In this document: positions 1 to 7,318 of the stretch, in pieces
How positions within the stretch are numbered: the stretch's first letter is position 1
Layout of the letters: every line of letters starts with the position of its first letter
Source of the DNA: Desulfobacteraceae bacterium
GTDB lineage: Bacteria > Desulfobacterota > Desulfobacteria > Desulfobacterales > Desulfosarcinaceae
Direction of reading: 5' to 3'
DNA length: 21,310 bases
Assembly: GCA_027031325.1 (NCBI GenBank)
Contig: JALVRI010000025.1
Location: 1 to 21,310 of the forward strand
Notes under the pieces: model-generated
Databases searched by the model: none
Told to the model about the DNA's origin: nothing
The model's input: only the letters and a program-made list of their open reading frames with translations
Position numbers and translations under genes: made by a program

Positions 1-1098
1 TCTGCCCTGTTTGATTCCGCCCTCGCAAAAGGCGCCGCCTGCCGGCGCCTAAGTTCTGAAGAGGCCTTTGCCCTCGCGGCTCAGATTACCCCCCGAAATC
101 TGCACTTGCTGGGAAAGGCGGCCCTGGAGAACCGGATCAGACGGTTTGGGATGCGGGCAACATATGTCTTCAACGTTCAGATCAATCCAGCCAATATTTG
201 TGGAGCAGGGTGTACTTTCTGTAATTATGCCGCCAGCCGCAACGCCCCCCATGCCTATGTCTTGAGCGAAAAGCAGATCCTGGACAAGGTAGAGCGGCTC
301 CAACCGACCGAAGCCCACATCGTAAGCGGCCTCAACCAGATCTGGCCTTTTGAGAGGAACCTGGCCCTGGTCAAAACCCTGAGACAGCGCTACCCCGACC
401 TCCATATCAAGGCTTACACCGCAGTTGAGATAGCCTATTTCGCCAAGACCAGCGGCCTGACGGTCCGGCAGGTGTTGGAACGATTCAAGGCGGCCGGGAC
501 CGACGCCCTTCCGGGCGGAGGGGCCGAAATCTTTTCCGAACGCCTCCATCGCCTCCACTGGCCGAACAAGATCGGCCCTGAACAATGGATTCAAGTCCAC
601 CATGAGGCTCATCGGTTAGGTATTCCCACCAATGCCACCATGCTTTTCGGTTTTGGAGATACCTGGCAGGAGCGGATTGAGCACCTGCTGCGTTTACGCA
701 AAGCCCAGGATACAAGCAGGGGATTTGTCTGCTTCATCCCTCTGGCATTTCAGCCCGGAGAAGGGAAGTTTGTCGAGCATGGACCGACCCCCTTGGAAAC
801 TTTGGCGGTCCTGGCTATCGCCCGCCTGGTCCTGGACAATATTGATCATCTCAAATCTTACTGGCCCATGAGTGGGCTCGAGACGGCTGCGGCCGGGTTG
901 AGCTGGGGCGCCGACGACATGGATGGAACCATTTCCGAGGAAAAGATTGCCCATTTGGCCGGCGCCCGGACCCCGCTGGGGCTGGCCCGTGAGAAAATGG
1001 AAGAAACCATCAAGGTGGCCGGTTTCGTTCCGGTTGAAAGGGACGGCCGTTTTCAGGATCTTAAAGCGGCCCCAAGCGGGGAAGCCGATCGGGAGTAA
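1..1098 (+). CDS. mqnE: Aminodeoxyfutalosine synthase MqnE (5' partial)
   Basis: Radical SAM enzyme of the futalosine menaquinone pathway; the family joins SAM to the MqnA product to make aminodeoxyfutalosine. The frame is open from base 1 with no stop, so the true start lies before the window; the first TTG (106) is inside the fold. A radical SAM CxxxCxxC cluster motif is encoded at 199-222 (CGAGCTFC). The block HIVSGL followed by KAYTAVEI and LPGGGAEIF is the MqnE pattern, distinct from the GGHNP block of MqnC. The C-terminal GADDMDGT segment is also typical of the MqnE/MqnC pair. The stop at 1096-1098 lies 5 bp before mqnA, so the two are almost certainly co-transcribed. Assignment to MqnE rather than MqnC rests on these blocks and on a clear MqnC two genes later. 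Confidence 0.93.
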   Translation, partial: SALFDSALAKGAACRRLSSEEAFALAAQITPRNLHLLGKAALENRIRRFGMRATYVFNVQINPANICGAGCTFCNYAASRNAPHAYVLSEKQILDKVERLQPTEAHIVSGLNQIWPFERNLALVKTLRQRYPDLHIKAYTAVEIAYFAKTSGLTVRQVLERFKAAGTDALPGGGAEIFSERLHRLHWPNKIGPEQWIQVHHEAHRLGIPTNATMLFGFGDTWQERIEHLLRLRKAQDTSRGFVCFIPLAFQPGEGKFVEHGPTPLETLAVLAIARLVLDNIDHLKSYWPMSGLETAAAGLSWGADDMDGTISEEKIAHLAGARTPLGLAREKMEETIKVAGFVPVERDGRFQDLKAAPSGEADRE

Positions 1099-1103
1099 GT
1101 GAG

Positions 1104-1919
1104 ATGGCCTTTAAGGTGGGCATGATTCCCTACACCAATATGGAACCCTACCGCCTGATGGGGCCTCCCCAAGGCGGTGAGTTTGTTGCCTGCCTGCCGC
1201 GCGAAAGTGTCGGGGCCTTGAGGGATGGCAAAATAGTGGCTGCGGCCGTACCCGTAGGAGGCCTGCCCCAACTGGCAAAGATTGCTCAAAGCCTGGGACC
1301 TTTTGGTATCGCTGCCGGCCGGGCCTCCCTGAGCGTGTTGTTTTTCTCGCGCCTTGCTTTGCGGGAACTGGTGCGTCCCGCCAAGCTGGCTTTGACTGCT
1401 GAATCCGCCTCGAGTGTAAGGTTGCTTTACCTCCTTTTGCGCCGTCGCTTGAAGGTCGAGCAGATCCCTTGGTTGGTTGAGGACCATCGGCGGGCCGATG
1501 GATGCTTGCTGATAGGTGACAAGGCCCTATCCTGGCGGAAACGCTTCAATAACCATGGTATGGTTGAAGGCTTCGACAGAATGGTCGATCTGGCGGTGTT
1601 GTGGCGGCGGGAGTTTGGTTTACCTTTTGTTTTTGCCCGCTGGGTGGTTCGCCGGGATGCCCCTGCAACAGTTCGTAAGGCTCTTGAAATATGGCTCCAT
1701 GAGTTCAGGAGGAAAGAAAACGAACTTCTGGCGCAGGCTGCCGCTGTATGCTCCAGGCGGATTCAAATGGCTGAAGAAGAAATGCTGATTTACTTCCGTA
1801 CGTTGCGACGCTGCTTGACAGATTCCGACCTGGAAGGGCAAAGACTGTTTCTGGAAAAGATGGCCGCCTTGTCCAATGAACCTTTTTTTCAGCCATACCC
1901 TGGAGACGGCCCCTCATAA
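1104..1919 (+). CDS. mqnA: Chorismate dehydratase MqnA
   Basis: First committed enzyme of the futalosine pathway: it dehydrates chorismate to 3-enolpyruvyl-benzoate. The 271 residues match the usual length of about 270-290. They show the family's periplasmic-binding-protein-like layout: an N-terminal GMIPYTNMEPY, a central CLLIGDKAL, then DLAVLWRREFGLPFVFARW. The ATG at 1104 follows the mqnE stop by 5 bp, and the GTGAG around that stop can serve as a weak ribosome site, suggesting translational coupling. The next gene, mqnC, starts 32 bp after the stop. Futalosine hydrolase (MqnB) or another nucleosidase is not in the window and would be expected upstream or elsewhere. No key segment appears missing. 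Confidence 0.92.
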   Translation: MAFKVGMIPYTNMEPYRLMGPPQGGEFVACLPRESVGALRDGKIVAAAVPVGGLPQLAKIAQSLGPFGIAAGRASLSVLFFSRLALRELVRPAKLALTAESASSVRLLYLLLRRRLKVEQIPWLVEDHRRADGCLLIGDKALSWRKRFNNHGMVEGFDRMVDLAVLWRREFGLPFVFARWVVRRDAPATVRKALEIWLHEFRRKENELLAQAAAVCSRRIQMAEEEMLIYFRTLRRCLTDSDLEGQRLFLEKMAALSNEPFFQPYPGDGPS

Positions 1920-1951
1920 GCCGTCAGGCGCTAAGCGCAGGAGAAGATAAA

Positions 1952-3061
1952 ATGCCCGATCCATTCGGCACCATTGAAAACAGGCAGCGCCTGAACAGGC
2001 AACAGGCCTTGCAATTGTTGACCCGGGCACCCTTGGGCCGCTTGATGGAAGCAGCCCACAAGGTTCGCGTGGCCCGCCATGGAGATGAACTGGTTACCTT
2101 CGTATTCGATACCAACCCGAATTACACCAATATTTGTCGCACGGGATGCACTTTTTGTGCTTTTTGCCGCAGCCCGGAAGCAAAAGATGCATATACCCTT
2201 AGTCCTGAAGAGCTGGCGATCGGTGTGAGCAAGGCGTATGCCTCAGGTGCAACAACCGTCCTCTTGCAGGGAGGTCATAATCCGCAGGTCAGGTTGGCCG
2301 ACTGGATTGCATATATACGGGCTATACGCGAGGCATGTCCCCATATCCACGTGCATCCTTTTTCGCCGGCCGAGTATGTTTTTATGGCCCGCAACGAGGG
2401 GATAGACCTGGAGAGTTTGCTGAAAACTATCTGGGATGAGGGTATCCGGACCATTCCGGGTGGTGGTGCGGAGATACTGAGCGAGAGGGTACGGCGCAAG
2501 ATCGCACCGGGCAAGGCTTCTGTCGACCAATGGTTGGAGGTCTGCCGGGTAGCCCACAAGATAGGTTTCCGGACCACGGCCACCATGATGTTCGGTCACC
2601 TGGAGACAAGTGAAGATATCGTCGAACACCTGATGGCTTTGCGACGCCTGCAGGATGAAACAGGCGGCTTTACAAGTTTTATTCCCTGGTCTTTCAAGCC
2701 GGGCAATACGGCCCTGGCAAGACAGGTGAAGGGCCCGGCCCATCCGGCCCTCTACGTCAGGATAATCGCCCTGGCCAGGATAGTGTTGGACAATTTCGAG
2801 CATATCCAATCTTCCTGGTTCAGCGAAAATATCGCTGCCGGCCAGTTGGGCCTGCTGGGCGGAGCCGATGACTTCGGGGGAATCCTGGTGGAAGAAAACG
2901 TGCTCAAACAGACCGGCCATAGTCCCAGGGTTGACCTGGAAAAAGTGAAGACCATAATCCGGCGCGCCGGTTTTACTCCTGCCAGGCGGGATTCGGATTA
3001 CCGGATATTGGAAGTTTTCGGGCCGCCGGAGCCACCGGGATGCAAGTCGAAGACAATGTGA
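1952..3061 (+). CDS. mqnC: Cyclic dehypoxanthinyl futalosine synthase MqnC
   Basis: Radical SAM cyclase that turns dehypoxanthine futalosine into its cyclic form in menaquinone synthesis. The 369 residues contain the motif NYTNICRTGCTFCAF with cluster cysteines at 62, 66 and 69. The family blocks LLQGGHNP, HPFSPAEY, IPGGGAEILS, the SSWFSEN segment and GGADDFGGILVEENV follow in order. The ATG at 1952 has an AGGAGA ribosome site about 8 nt upstream. The gene is last in the mqnE-mqnA-mqnC run and converges on flgM, whose stop lies 24 bp beyond. The short segment GCGCTAAGCGC just before the ribosome site is self-complementary but too small to call a regulator site. The last roughly 15 residues are a non-conserved tail. 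Confidence 0.94.
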   Translation: MPDPFGTIENRQRLNRQQALQLLTRAPLGRLMEAAHKVRVARHGDELVTFVFDTNPNYTNICRTGCTFCAFCRSPEAKDAYTLSPEELAIGVSKAYASGATTVLLQGGHNPQVRLADWIAYIRAIREACPHIHVHPFSPAEYVFMARNEGIDLESLLKTIWDEGIRTIPGGGAEILSERVRRKIAPGKASVDQWLEVCRVAHKIGFRTTATMMFGHLETSEDIVEHLMALRRLQDETGGFTSFIPWSFKPGNTALARQVKGPAHPALYVRIIALARIVLDNFEHIQSSWFSENIAAGQLGLLGGADDFGGILVEENVLKQTGHSPRVDLEKVKTIIRRAGFTPARRDSDYRILEVFGPPEPPGCKSKTM

Positions 3062-3085
3062 GCGGTAGGCAGATTGTTAGGTGAT

Positions 3086-3385
3086 TTACTTTTGAAGGTG
3101 GTGAATGAAACTTTCGCGCAGAATTTTGGTAGCCAATTGCCGCGAGTCGATTCGGTAAGTTCCGGCTTCAAGCCTGGCCTTGATCTCGGCCACCTTTTCT
3201 TCATCGATTGTTTCCATGGCCTTGACTTTTTGGCGGGCACTTTCGATCAGGCGAGCCTGATCTGAAAGGGTGATCCGATCTTCCTGCAAACCTTCGGCTT
3301 GGCCCCTGAAGTGCCGTGGCTCGACCGGTTCAACCGCTTTTATGGGCTCTATCTTTCCGACCGGTTTGTTGTTGGATATATCCAT
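3086..3385 (-). CDS. flgM: Anti-sigma-28 factor FlgM
   Basis: FlgM binds the flagellar sigma factor FliA (sigma-28) and holds back late flagellar and chemotaxis genes until the hook is complete. The 99 residues fit the family size. The N-terminal half is low-complexity and proline/charge rich (KIEPIKAVEPVEPRH), consistent with the disordered export region. The C-terminal half (about 55-95) carries the family pattern EEKVAEIKARLEAGTYRID followed by ATKILRESF. The ATG at 3385 has AAGGAG 8 nt upstream on the minus strand. No other flagellar gene is adjacent, so this is an orphan flgM whose partner FliA must be elsewhere. The chemoreceptor at 15379 is a plausible downstream target. Confidence 0.85.
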   Translation of the reverse strand: MDISNNKPVGKIEPIKAVEPVEPRHFRGQAEGLQEDRITLSDQARLIESARQKVKAMETIDEEKVAEIKARLEAGTYRIDSRQLATKILRESFIHHLQK

Positions 3386-3691
3386 TTCCGCAACTCCTTG
3401 ATCTTCTTCCTATAAAATATATCTTGCGGGCCTGATTTACAAGTGTTTTTATGGATTATGCCTTTGGTTAGGCGGAAACAAGACATGCCGGCCAGGCAAG
3501 AAATTAAACCCGGATTGTGCATTTCAAATGCCTACAATAAGCAATTACAGTGAATTATTACATAGTTGGCATGTATTTGTTCCCGTCCCTGTCTTCACCG
3601 GCAAGGTGAAGTTCAAGCGGTGAAAAGTCTTCAGGCGTTTGAGGTCCAAAATGCGGGTTCAACTTGAAGAAGAAATATACCCGTCCTGTTT
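3386..3691. other. Intergenic region upstream of flgM
   Basis: This 306-bp stretch between the MBL hydrolase stop and flgM has no convincing gene on either strand. It is A+T-rich in the middle. The only clear structure is the palindromic element at 3510-3532. A weak minus-strand promoter for flgM may lie near 3400-3440: TTGTAA, 17 nt, TATTTT, which matches consensus at only 4 of 6 positions in each box. Confidence 0.5.
3510..3532. repeat. Palindromic element, copy 1
   Basis: Contains the perfect 13-nt palindrome GCATTTCAAATGC (3519-3531). The surrounding 23 nt are identical at 21 positions to the copy at 19888-19910. Both copies lie in non-coding DNA. It could be an operator for a dimeric regulator or part of a dispersed repeat; the sequence alone does not decide. 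Confidence 0.55.
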
Positions 3692-4723
3692 TTATCCGCT
3701 TGTGGAACCGGGTCTGTGGCCAAGCGCTTGCAAGTAGGCCCGGCGGGCCTCGCCCTGCAACTCTTGCGCCCGGTCAAGGTAACGTGGTGAGTGATGGAAG
3801 ATGATCATCTTACGGACACCGGCCTTGCCGGCGATCCAACCCGCCTGGGCTGCGGTAAGGTGGTGCTTGCGGGCCGCCACTTGGCGGTCGGCCTCGAGAA
3901 AGGCGGCCTCGATGAAGAGTTGATCCGCTCCGGATGCCAGTTCAAGCATAAGCTTGGAATTGGATTTGTTGAAGATCGCGTCGGCAATATAGGTTATCAC
4001 CTGTCCGGCGGTGATTGTGGCAATTTCTGAGCTGAGCCTGCCCAGGCTGAAACCTGCCACCGTTTGGGGCACCGGCCCCAGGTCGGCCATGCAAGTTTCC
4101 GGTGGCAGATTACGGTAAAGGGCCTTTTTGAAAGTCTGCAACCATGGTCCCGGTTCAGTTTCCAGCTTTGCAAGCCGGGATGTGATGATGTTGACATGAA
4201 AGCGCTCTTGGAGGCGAAAACCAAGGCATGGAATGCGATGATCCAGGACGGCGGCCGTGACCTTGAAGTCGGGTTCCCGGAGGCATACCAGGGGGCTTGT
4301 CTTTCTGACCAGCCTGCCCGATGGTTTAAAGCCTTCATGGCACAAGAAGTGCCGGCTTGTCTGTTGGCGACAGGTGACCTCGGTGGCCACGATTTTGAAA
4401 GGGTGGTTGTAATGGTTGACCAGGTTCCAGGTGTAACCGCCCAGTTTGGCGGCAACTTTTTCGATAAATCCTTCCGGGCCATATAAGTGGAGGGTTTTTT
4501 CGCGTCCCAGCATCAATCTCAAAAGCCGATCCAGCCCGCAAAAATGATCCATGTGGGTGTGGGTTACGAATACATGGGTTGTTTTCAGGATATCACGGGG
4601 AGACAGGCTCTGGTTTTCCCCCAGGTCGAACATGAGAGCCCGGTTCTGTTGATCGAAAGCCACAAAGACACCCGGATCCCCGAAAGGGTCGTTGATCAAC
4701 TGCGGGCGGAAGCTGGGACGCAT
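3692..4723 (-). CDS. Metallo-beta-lactamase-fold hydrolase, ribonuclease Z-like
   Basis: A 343-residue MBL-fold protein. The zinc signature HTHMDH is at residues 55-60, preceded by the FDLGE strand and followed by GLDRLLR. This is the arrangement of the ribonuclease Z/ElaC group. A late IADAIFN segment and the C-terminal FHHSPRY supply further likely metal ligands. The start INDPFGDPGVFV fits relatives in which the N-terminal strand leads directly into the fold, so the ATG at 4723 is plausible, though its ribosome site is weak. It begins 6 bp after the stop of the 139-residue gene, so they are co-transcribed and probably translationally coupled. RNase Z acts in tRNA 3' processing, but many relatives have other phosphodiesterase substrates, so only the family level is claimed. 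Confidence 0.75.
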   Translation of the reverse strand: MRPSFRPQLINDPFGDPGVFVAFDQQNRALMFDLGENQSLSPRDILKTTHVFVTHTHMDHFCGLDRLLRLMLGREKTLHLYGPEGFIEKVAAKLGGYTWNLVNHYNHPFKIVATEVTCRQQTSRHFLCHEGFKPSGRLVRKTSPLVCLREPDFKVTAAVLDHRIPCLGFRLQERFHVNIITSRLAKLETEPGPWLQTFKKALYRNLPPETCMADLGPVPQTVAGFSLGRLSSEIATITAGQVITYIADAIFNKSNSKLMLELASGADQLFIEAAFLEADRQVAARKHHLTAAQAGWIAGKAGVRKMIIFHHSPRYLDRAQELQGEARRAYLQALGHRPGSTSG

Positions 4724-4729
4724 GCTGTT

Positions 4730-5149
4730 TCAGCCGGTAAATTTGGTTACCTGCTGATTGATACATAAATAGATGTCTTCATCCGAACCGAAAATATCTA
4801 CCACCGCCTTGTGATCGATCAGCTTTTCCAGGACAAAGGCGGTAACGTAAAGACTGACCACGTTTGGGTTGGGCACCAGGTTGCGGTAAGGAGCTACCTG
4901 GTAATCGACTTCGAAATCGTCGGCCCTTCCCAGGGTTTGAATGCACTGGGAGATCTGTTCTTCCAGGGCGTTCTTGTTGGTGGTTTCCACAAGTTCGCTC
5001 TCCACCAACTTCATGGCGATTGCATTGGCCAGCGGTTCCGCGCTGTCCCAAGCGGCGCTTATGGCTTTGCGCCTTGCCATTTCCTTTGAAGATTCAATTC
5101 TGGACAGTATGCTGGCTTCCCTGTTGCTTGGTCTGAATACTTTGCCCAT
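4730..5149 (-). CDS. Unrecognised conserved-looking protein, 139 aa
   Basis: I do not recognise this family. The protein is soluble, with no signal peptide or membrane segment. The N-terminal third is charged and probably helical (SKEMARRKAISAAW). The middle is acidic (GRADDFEVDYQV). A C-terminal segment, VVDIFGSDEDIYLCINQQV, looks like alternating beta strands. The ATG at 5149 is preceded by AGGTGG at a good distance. It sits 76 bp after recJ and 6 bp before the MBL hydrolase on the same strand, so it is probably part of a recJ-this gene-MBL transcription unit. Coding status is supported by the ribosome site, the tight packing and codon use like its neighbours. No function is assigned. Confidence 0.7.
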   Translation of the reverse strand: MGKVFRPSNREASILSRIESSKEMARRKAISAAWDSAEPLANAIAMKLVESELVETTNKNALEEQISQCIQTLGRADDFEVDYQVAPYRNLVPNPNVVSLYVTAFVLEKLIDHKAVVDIFGSDEDIYLCINQQVTKFTG

Positions 5150-5225
5150 CGAGCACCACCTGCGTGTTTGATTAAACTACCCAAATACAATGAAATCGAC
5201 GTAATTTGCAAGCAAAAACAGGACA

Positions 5226-6959
5226 TCACAGAACGTTTTCCACGATCGCCTGCAGGGAAACTTTGCCGTTGTAGTACCTTCTTTGAAGGCGGTAGGCAAT
5301 TTTTTCAAATGCTTTTCCGCCCCCGAGCGGGGCTTGGGAATTGAACTGGATCGCCTCGATGGTCTGATCGCCTTTTGTTGGTTGACAAAGTCTCATTTTA
5401 AGATGTTTGCGGCCGATGGTGATACATTCTGTGGCCACCACCTTGCGGGCCATGAAAACAGGCGCTGGGTTGTCGGTACCGAAAGGCTGCAGGGATTCCA
5501 GTTCATCCATCAGCTTGGGAGTAATTTCCCCAAAGTCGAGCTCACAATCGATGGCAACCGTCGGTCCTGTCTCACAGGTGCCGTCGAGTTTCTCGACCGC
5601 CTCTTCGAAGGCGGCCTGGAGACGGCCGATGTTGGCCGAGGAGACAGTGAGACCGGCAGCCATCCTGTGGCCGCCGAAACGCTCGAGAACCGGGGCGCAT
5701 AGTTCCAGGGCCTGGTAGATGTCAATTCCCGGGATACTGCGGGCGGATCCTTTGCCCAGGCCGTTTTCGACACCTATGACTATGGCCGGTTTGAAATAAC
5801 GATTGGCCAGTTTGGCGGCCACGATGCCGATAACCCCCGGGTGCCAGCCCTTGCCGGCCATGACCAGGCATTTACCGTCCACCAGGAAAGGGTGACGTTC
5901 CAGGCGCCGTGCAATCTCATCCAGAATTTGCTGTTCGATCGTCTGGCGGCGAGCGTTCAGGGCGCACAAAGTCTCGGCCGCATGATGGGCCTCGTTCTGG
6001 CCTGCGGCTTGAAGGAGGGCCATGGCAGCGCCTGGATGGGCGACCCTGCCGGCCGCATTTATCCTGGGCGCCAGCCTGAAGGATATGTCTTCGGCCGACA
6101 GTCTGCCCGGTTGAATACCGCAGGTGGCCATCAGCTCCGCCAGACCGGGCCTTGGATTACGATTCAGCCGGTCTATCCCGGATTTTACCAGAATCCGGTT
6201 GACCCCGAGCAGGGATACCATGTCGGCCACGGTTCCAAGGGCCACCAGGTCACAGAAGTCCTTCAGGTTCGGCTCGGGACGTGAGACCCACCAATGGCGC
6301 TGTCTCAGAAGCTTGCGTAGGCCGATGGCAAGGTAGAAGGCCACGCCCACCCCGGCCAGGGATTGGAGAGGGTTGTCCGGGGGGCTGCGCTTGGGATTGA
6401 TGACGGCTGTGGCATTGGGCAGGTTGTCGGTACAGCTGTGATGATCGGTGATGATAGTATCTATTCCGAAACGGCGGGCGGTCTCCACCGCCTCGTTGCT
6501 GGATATTCCACAGTCAACGGTGATGATCAGGCCGGCCTTGAGCGGGACGGCGATCTGGGTTACGTGGGCCGGCTGAAACCCGTAGCCTTCCTTGATTCGA
6601 TGGGGCAGGTGATAACTGACATCGGCCCCGGCCCTGGAAAGAAATTCTGTCAGCAGGGCCGCCGCGGTGATACCGTCCACGTCGTAGTCACCCACGATCA
6701 GGATGCGTTCTTTGTTTTTCAGGGCCCGGTGGATGCGTTTGCTTGCAATGTCCAGATCCTTGAGGTGTTCGGGTGGGGTTAATCCTTCCAGGCGGGCTTC
6801 CAGAAAATCCCTGATAGTCCGGTTGGAAACAAGGTTGCGGTTGGCCAGCACGGCAGCCATTGCCCGGTGACAGCCTGTGGTACGCTGGATTGAGACGGTT
6901 ACCTCGGGATCGGGGTTTTGTATTTGCCATCTTGGTTGCATATGAGGCAAATACCGCAT
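5226..6959 (-). CDS. recJ: Single-stranded-DNA-specific exonuclease RecJ
   Basis: 5'-3' single-strand exonuclease of recombination and mismatch/base-excision repair. DHH-family motifs appear in order: VGDYDVDGITAAAL (about residues 89-102), ITVDCGISS, IITDHHS, then LVALGTVADMV. A C-terminal DHHA1-type segment has WHPGVIGIVAAKL and the glycine-rich FGGHRMAAGL. The open frame could start as far up as 7100, but those 47 extra residues (LEPHNYYLRGRLCNHNLSRP and so on) look unlike RecJ. I chose the ATG at 6959, which has AAAGG six bases upstream and gives 577 residues, the usual length. The ATG at 6941 is the alternative. The gene is transcribed away from the DUF4911-miaB operon, with a 131-bp divergent gap. 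Confidence 0.93.
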   Translation of the reverse strand: MRYLPHMQPRWQIQNPDPEVTVSIQRTTGCHRAMAAVLANRNLVSNRTIRDFLEARLEGLTPPEHLKDLDIASKRIHRALKNKERILIVGDYDVDGITAAALLTEFLSRAGADVSYHLPHRIKEGYGFQPAHVTQIAVPLKAGLIITVDCGISSNEAVETARRFGIDTIITDHHSCTDNLPNATAVINPKRSPPDNPLQSLAGVGVAFYLAIGLRKLLRQRHWWVSRPEPNLKDFCDLVALGTVADMVSLLGVNRILVKSGIDRLNRNPRPGLAELMATCGIQPGRLSAEDISFRLAPRINAAGRVAHPGAAMALLQAAGQNEAHHAAETLCALNARRQTIEQQILDEIARRLERHPFLVDGKCLVMAGKGWHPGVIGIVAAKLANRYFKPAIVIGVENGLGKGSARSIPGIDIYQALELCAPVLERFGGHRMAAGLTVSSANIGRLQAAFEEAVEKLDGTCETGPTVAIDCELDFGEITPKLMDELESLQPFGTDNPAPVFMARKVVATECITIGRKHLKMRLCQPTKGDQTIEAIQFNSQAPLGGGKAFEKIAYRLQRRYYNGKVSLQAIVENVL

Positions 6960-7090
6960 ATTGAGCCTTTGCTCAAGAATAAAACAAGATCTGGTATATG
7001 ATGGCCGGGACAGATTATGGTTGCACAGCCGTCCCCTTAGATAGTAATTATGCGGCTCAAGGTATGTAATTTGTAGTGGATCAGTGATAG

Positions 7091-7318
7091 ATGCAGACAA
7101 TCAGTCTTTTTTTCAGAGTAGAGCGGAGCCAGATAGGGTATCTCAAATTCATTATCGAAGCTTACGAAGGTGTGGCGGTTGTTTCCACCCTGGATGCCGT
7201 TCGCGGCCTGGTAAAGTTGAGTGTGGCTCCGGGTTGTCTTGGGATTGTCGAGGAAATAATGGCCGATTTGGCCGGAAGCATATTCATGGAAAGGGTAGAT
7301 GGACCGACTCGTCAGTAA
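7091..7318 (+). CDS. DUF4911-type small protein
   Basis: A 75-residue soluble protein (ISLFFRVERSQIGYLKFIIE, then VVSTLDAVRGLVKLSVAPGC). It resembles the short DUF4911 proteins of Desulfobacterota, which are of unknown function. Its LKFIIEAYEGVAVVST segment and the late GIVEEIMADLAG helix suggest a small alpha/beta fold. Its 3' end overlaps the miaB start by 20 bp in a different frame, which points to translational coupling. Upstream is only a weak GGAT-type ribosome site. The family call is from memory of this pattern next to miaB and was not checked by profile search. Confidence 0.7.
   Translation: MQTISLFFRVERSQIGYLKFIIEAYEGVAVVSTLDAVRGLVKLSVAPGCLGIVEEIMADLAGSIFMERVDGPTRQ

Noticed and set aside
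2243..2920. 225-residue open frame on the minus strand
   Set aside because: It is wholly antisense to mqnC, has no ribosome site, and its peptide shows no family pattern, while the plus strand is a clear radical SAM gene.
3553..3570. Possible sigma-54 promoter (TTGGCATG with downstream TTGTT)
   Set aside because: The -24 GG is present but the -12 position reads TT in place of GC, and it points at no plus-strand gene.
6960..7100. Extended N-terminus for RecJ starting at 7100
   Set aside because: The extra 47 residues do not look like RecJ, would fill the whole divergent promoter gap, and the ATG at 6959 has a ribosome site and gives the standard length.
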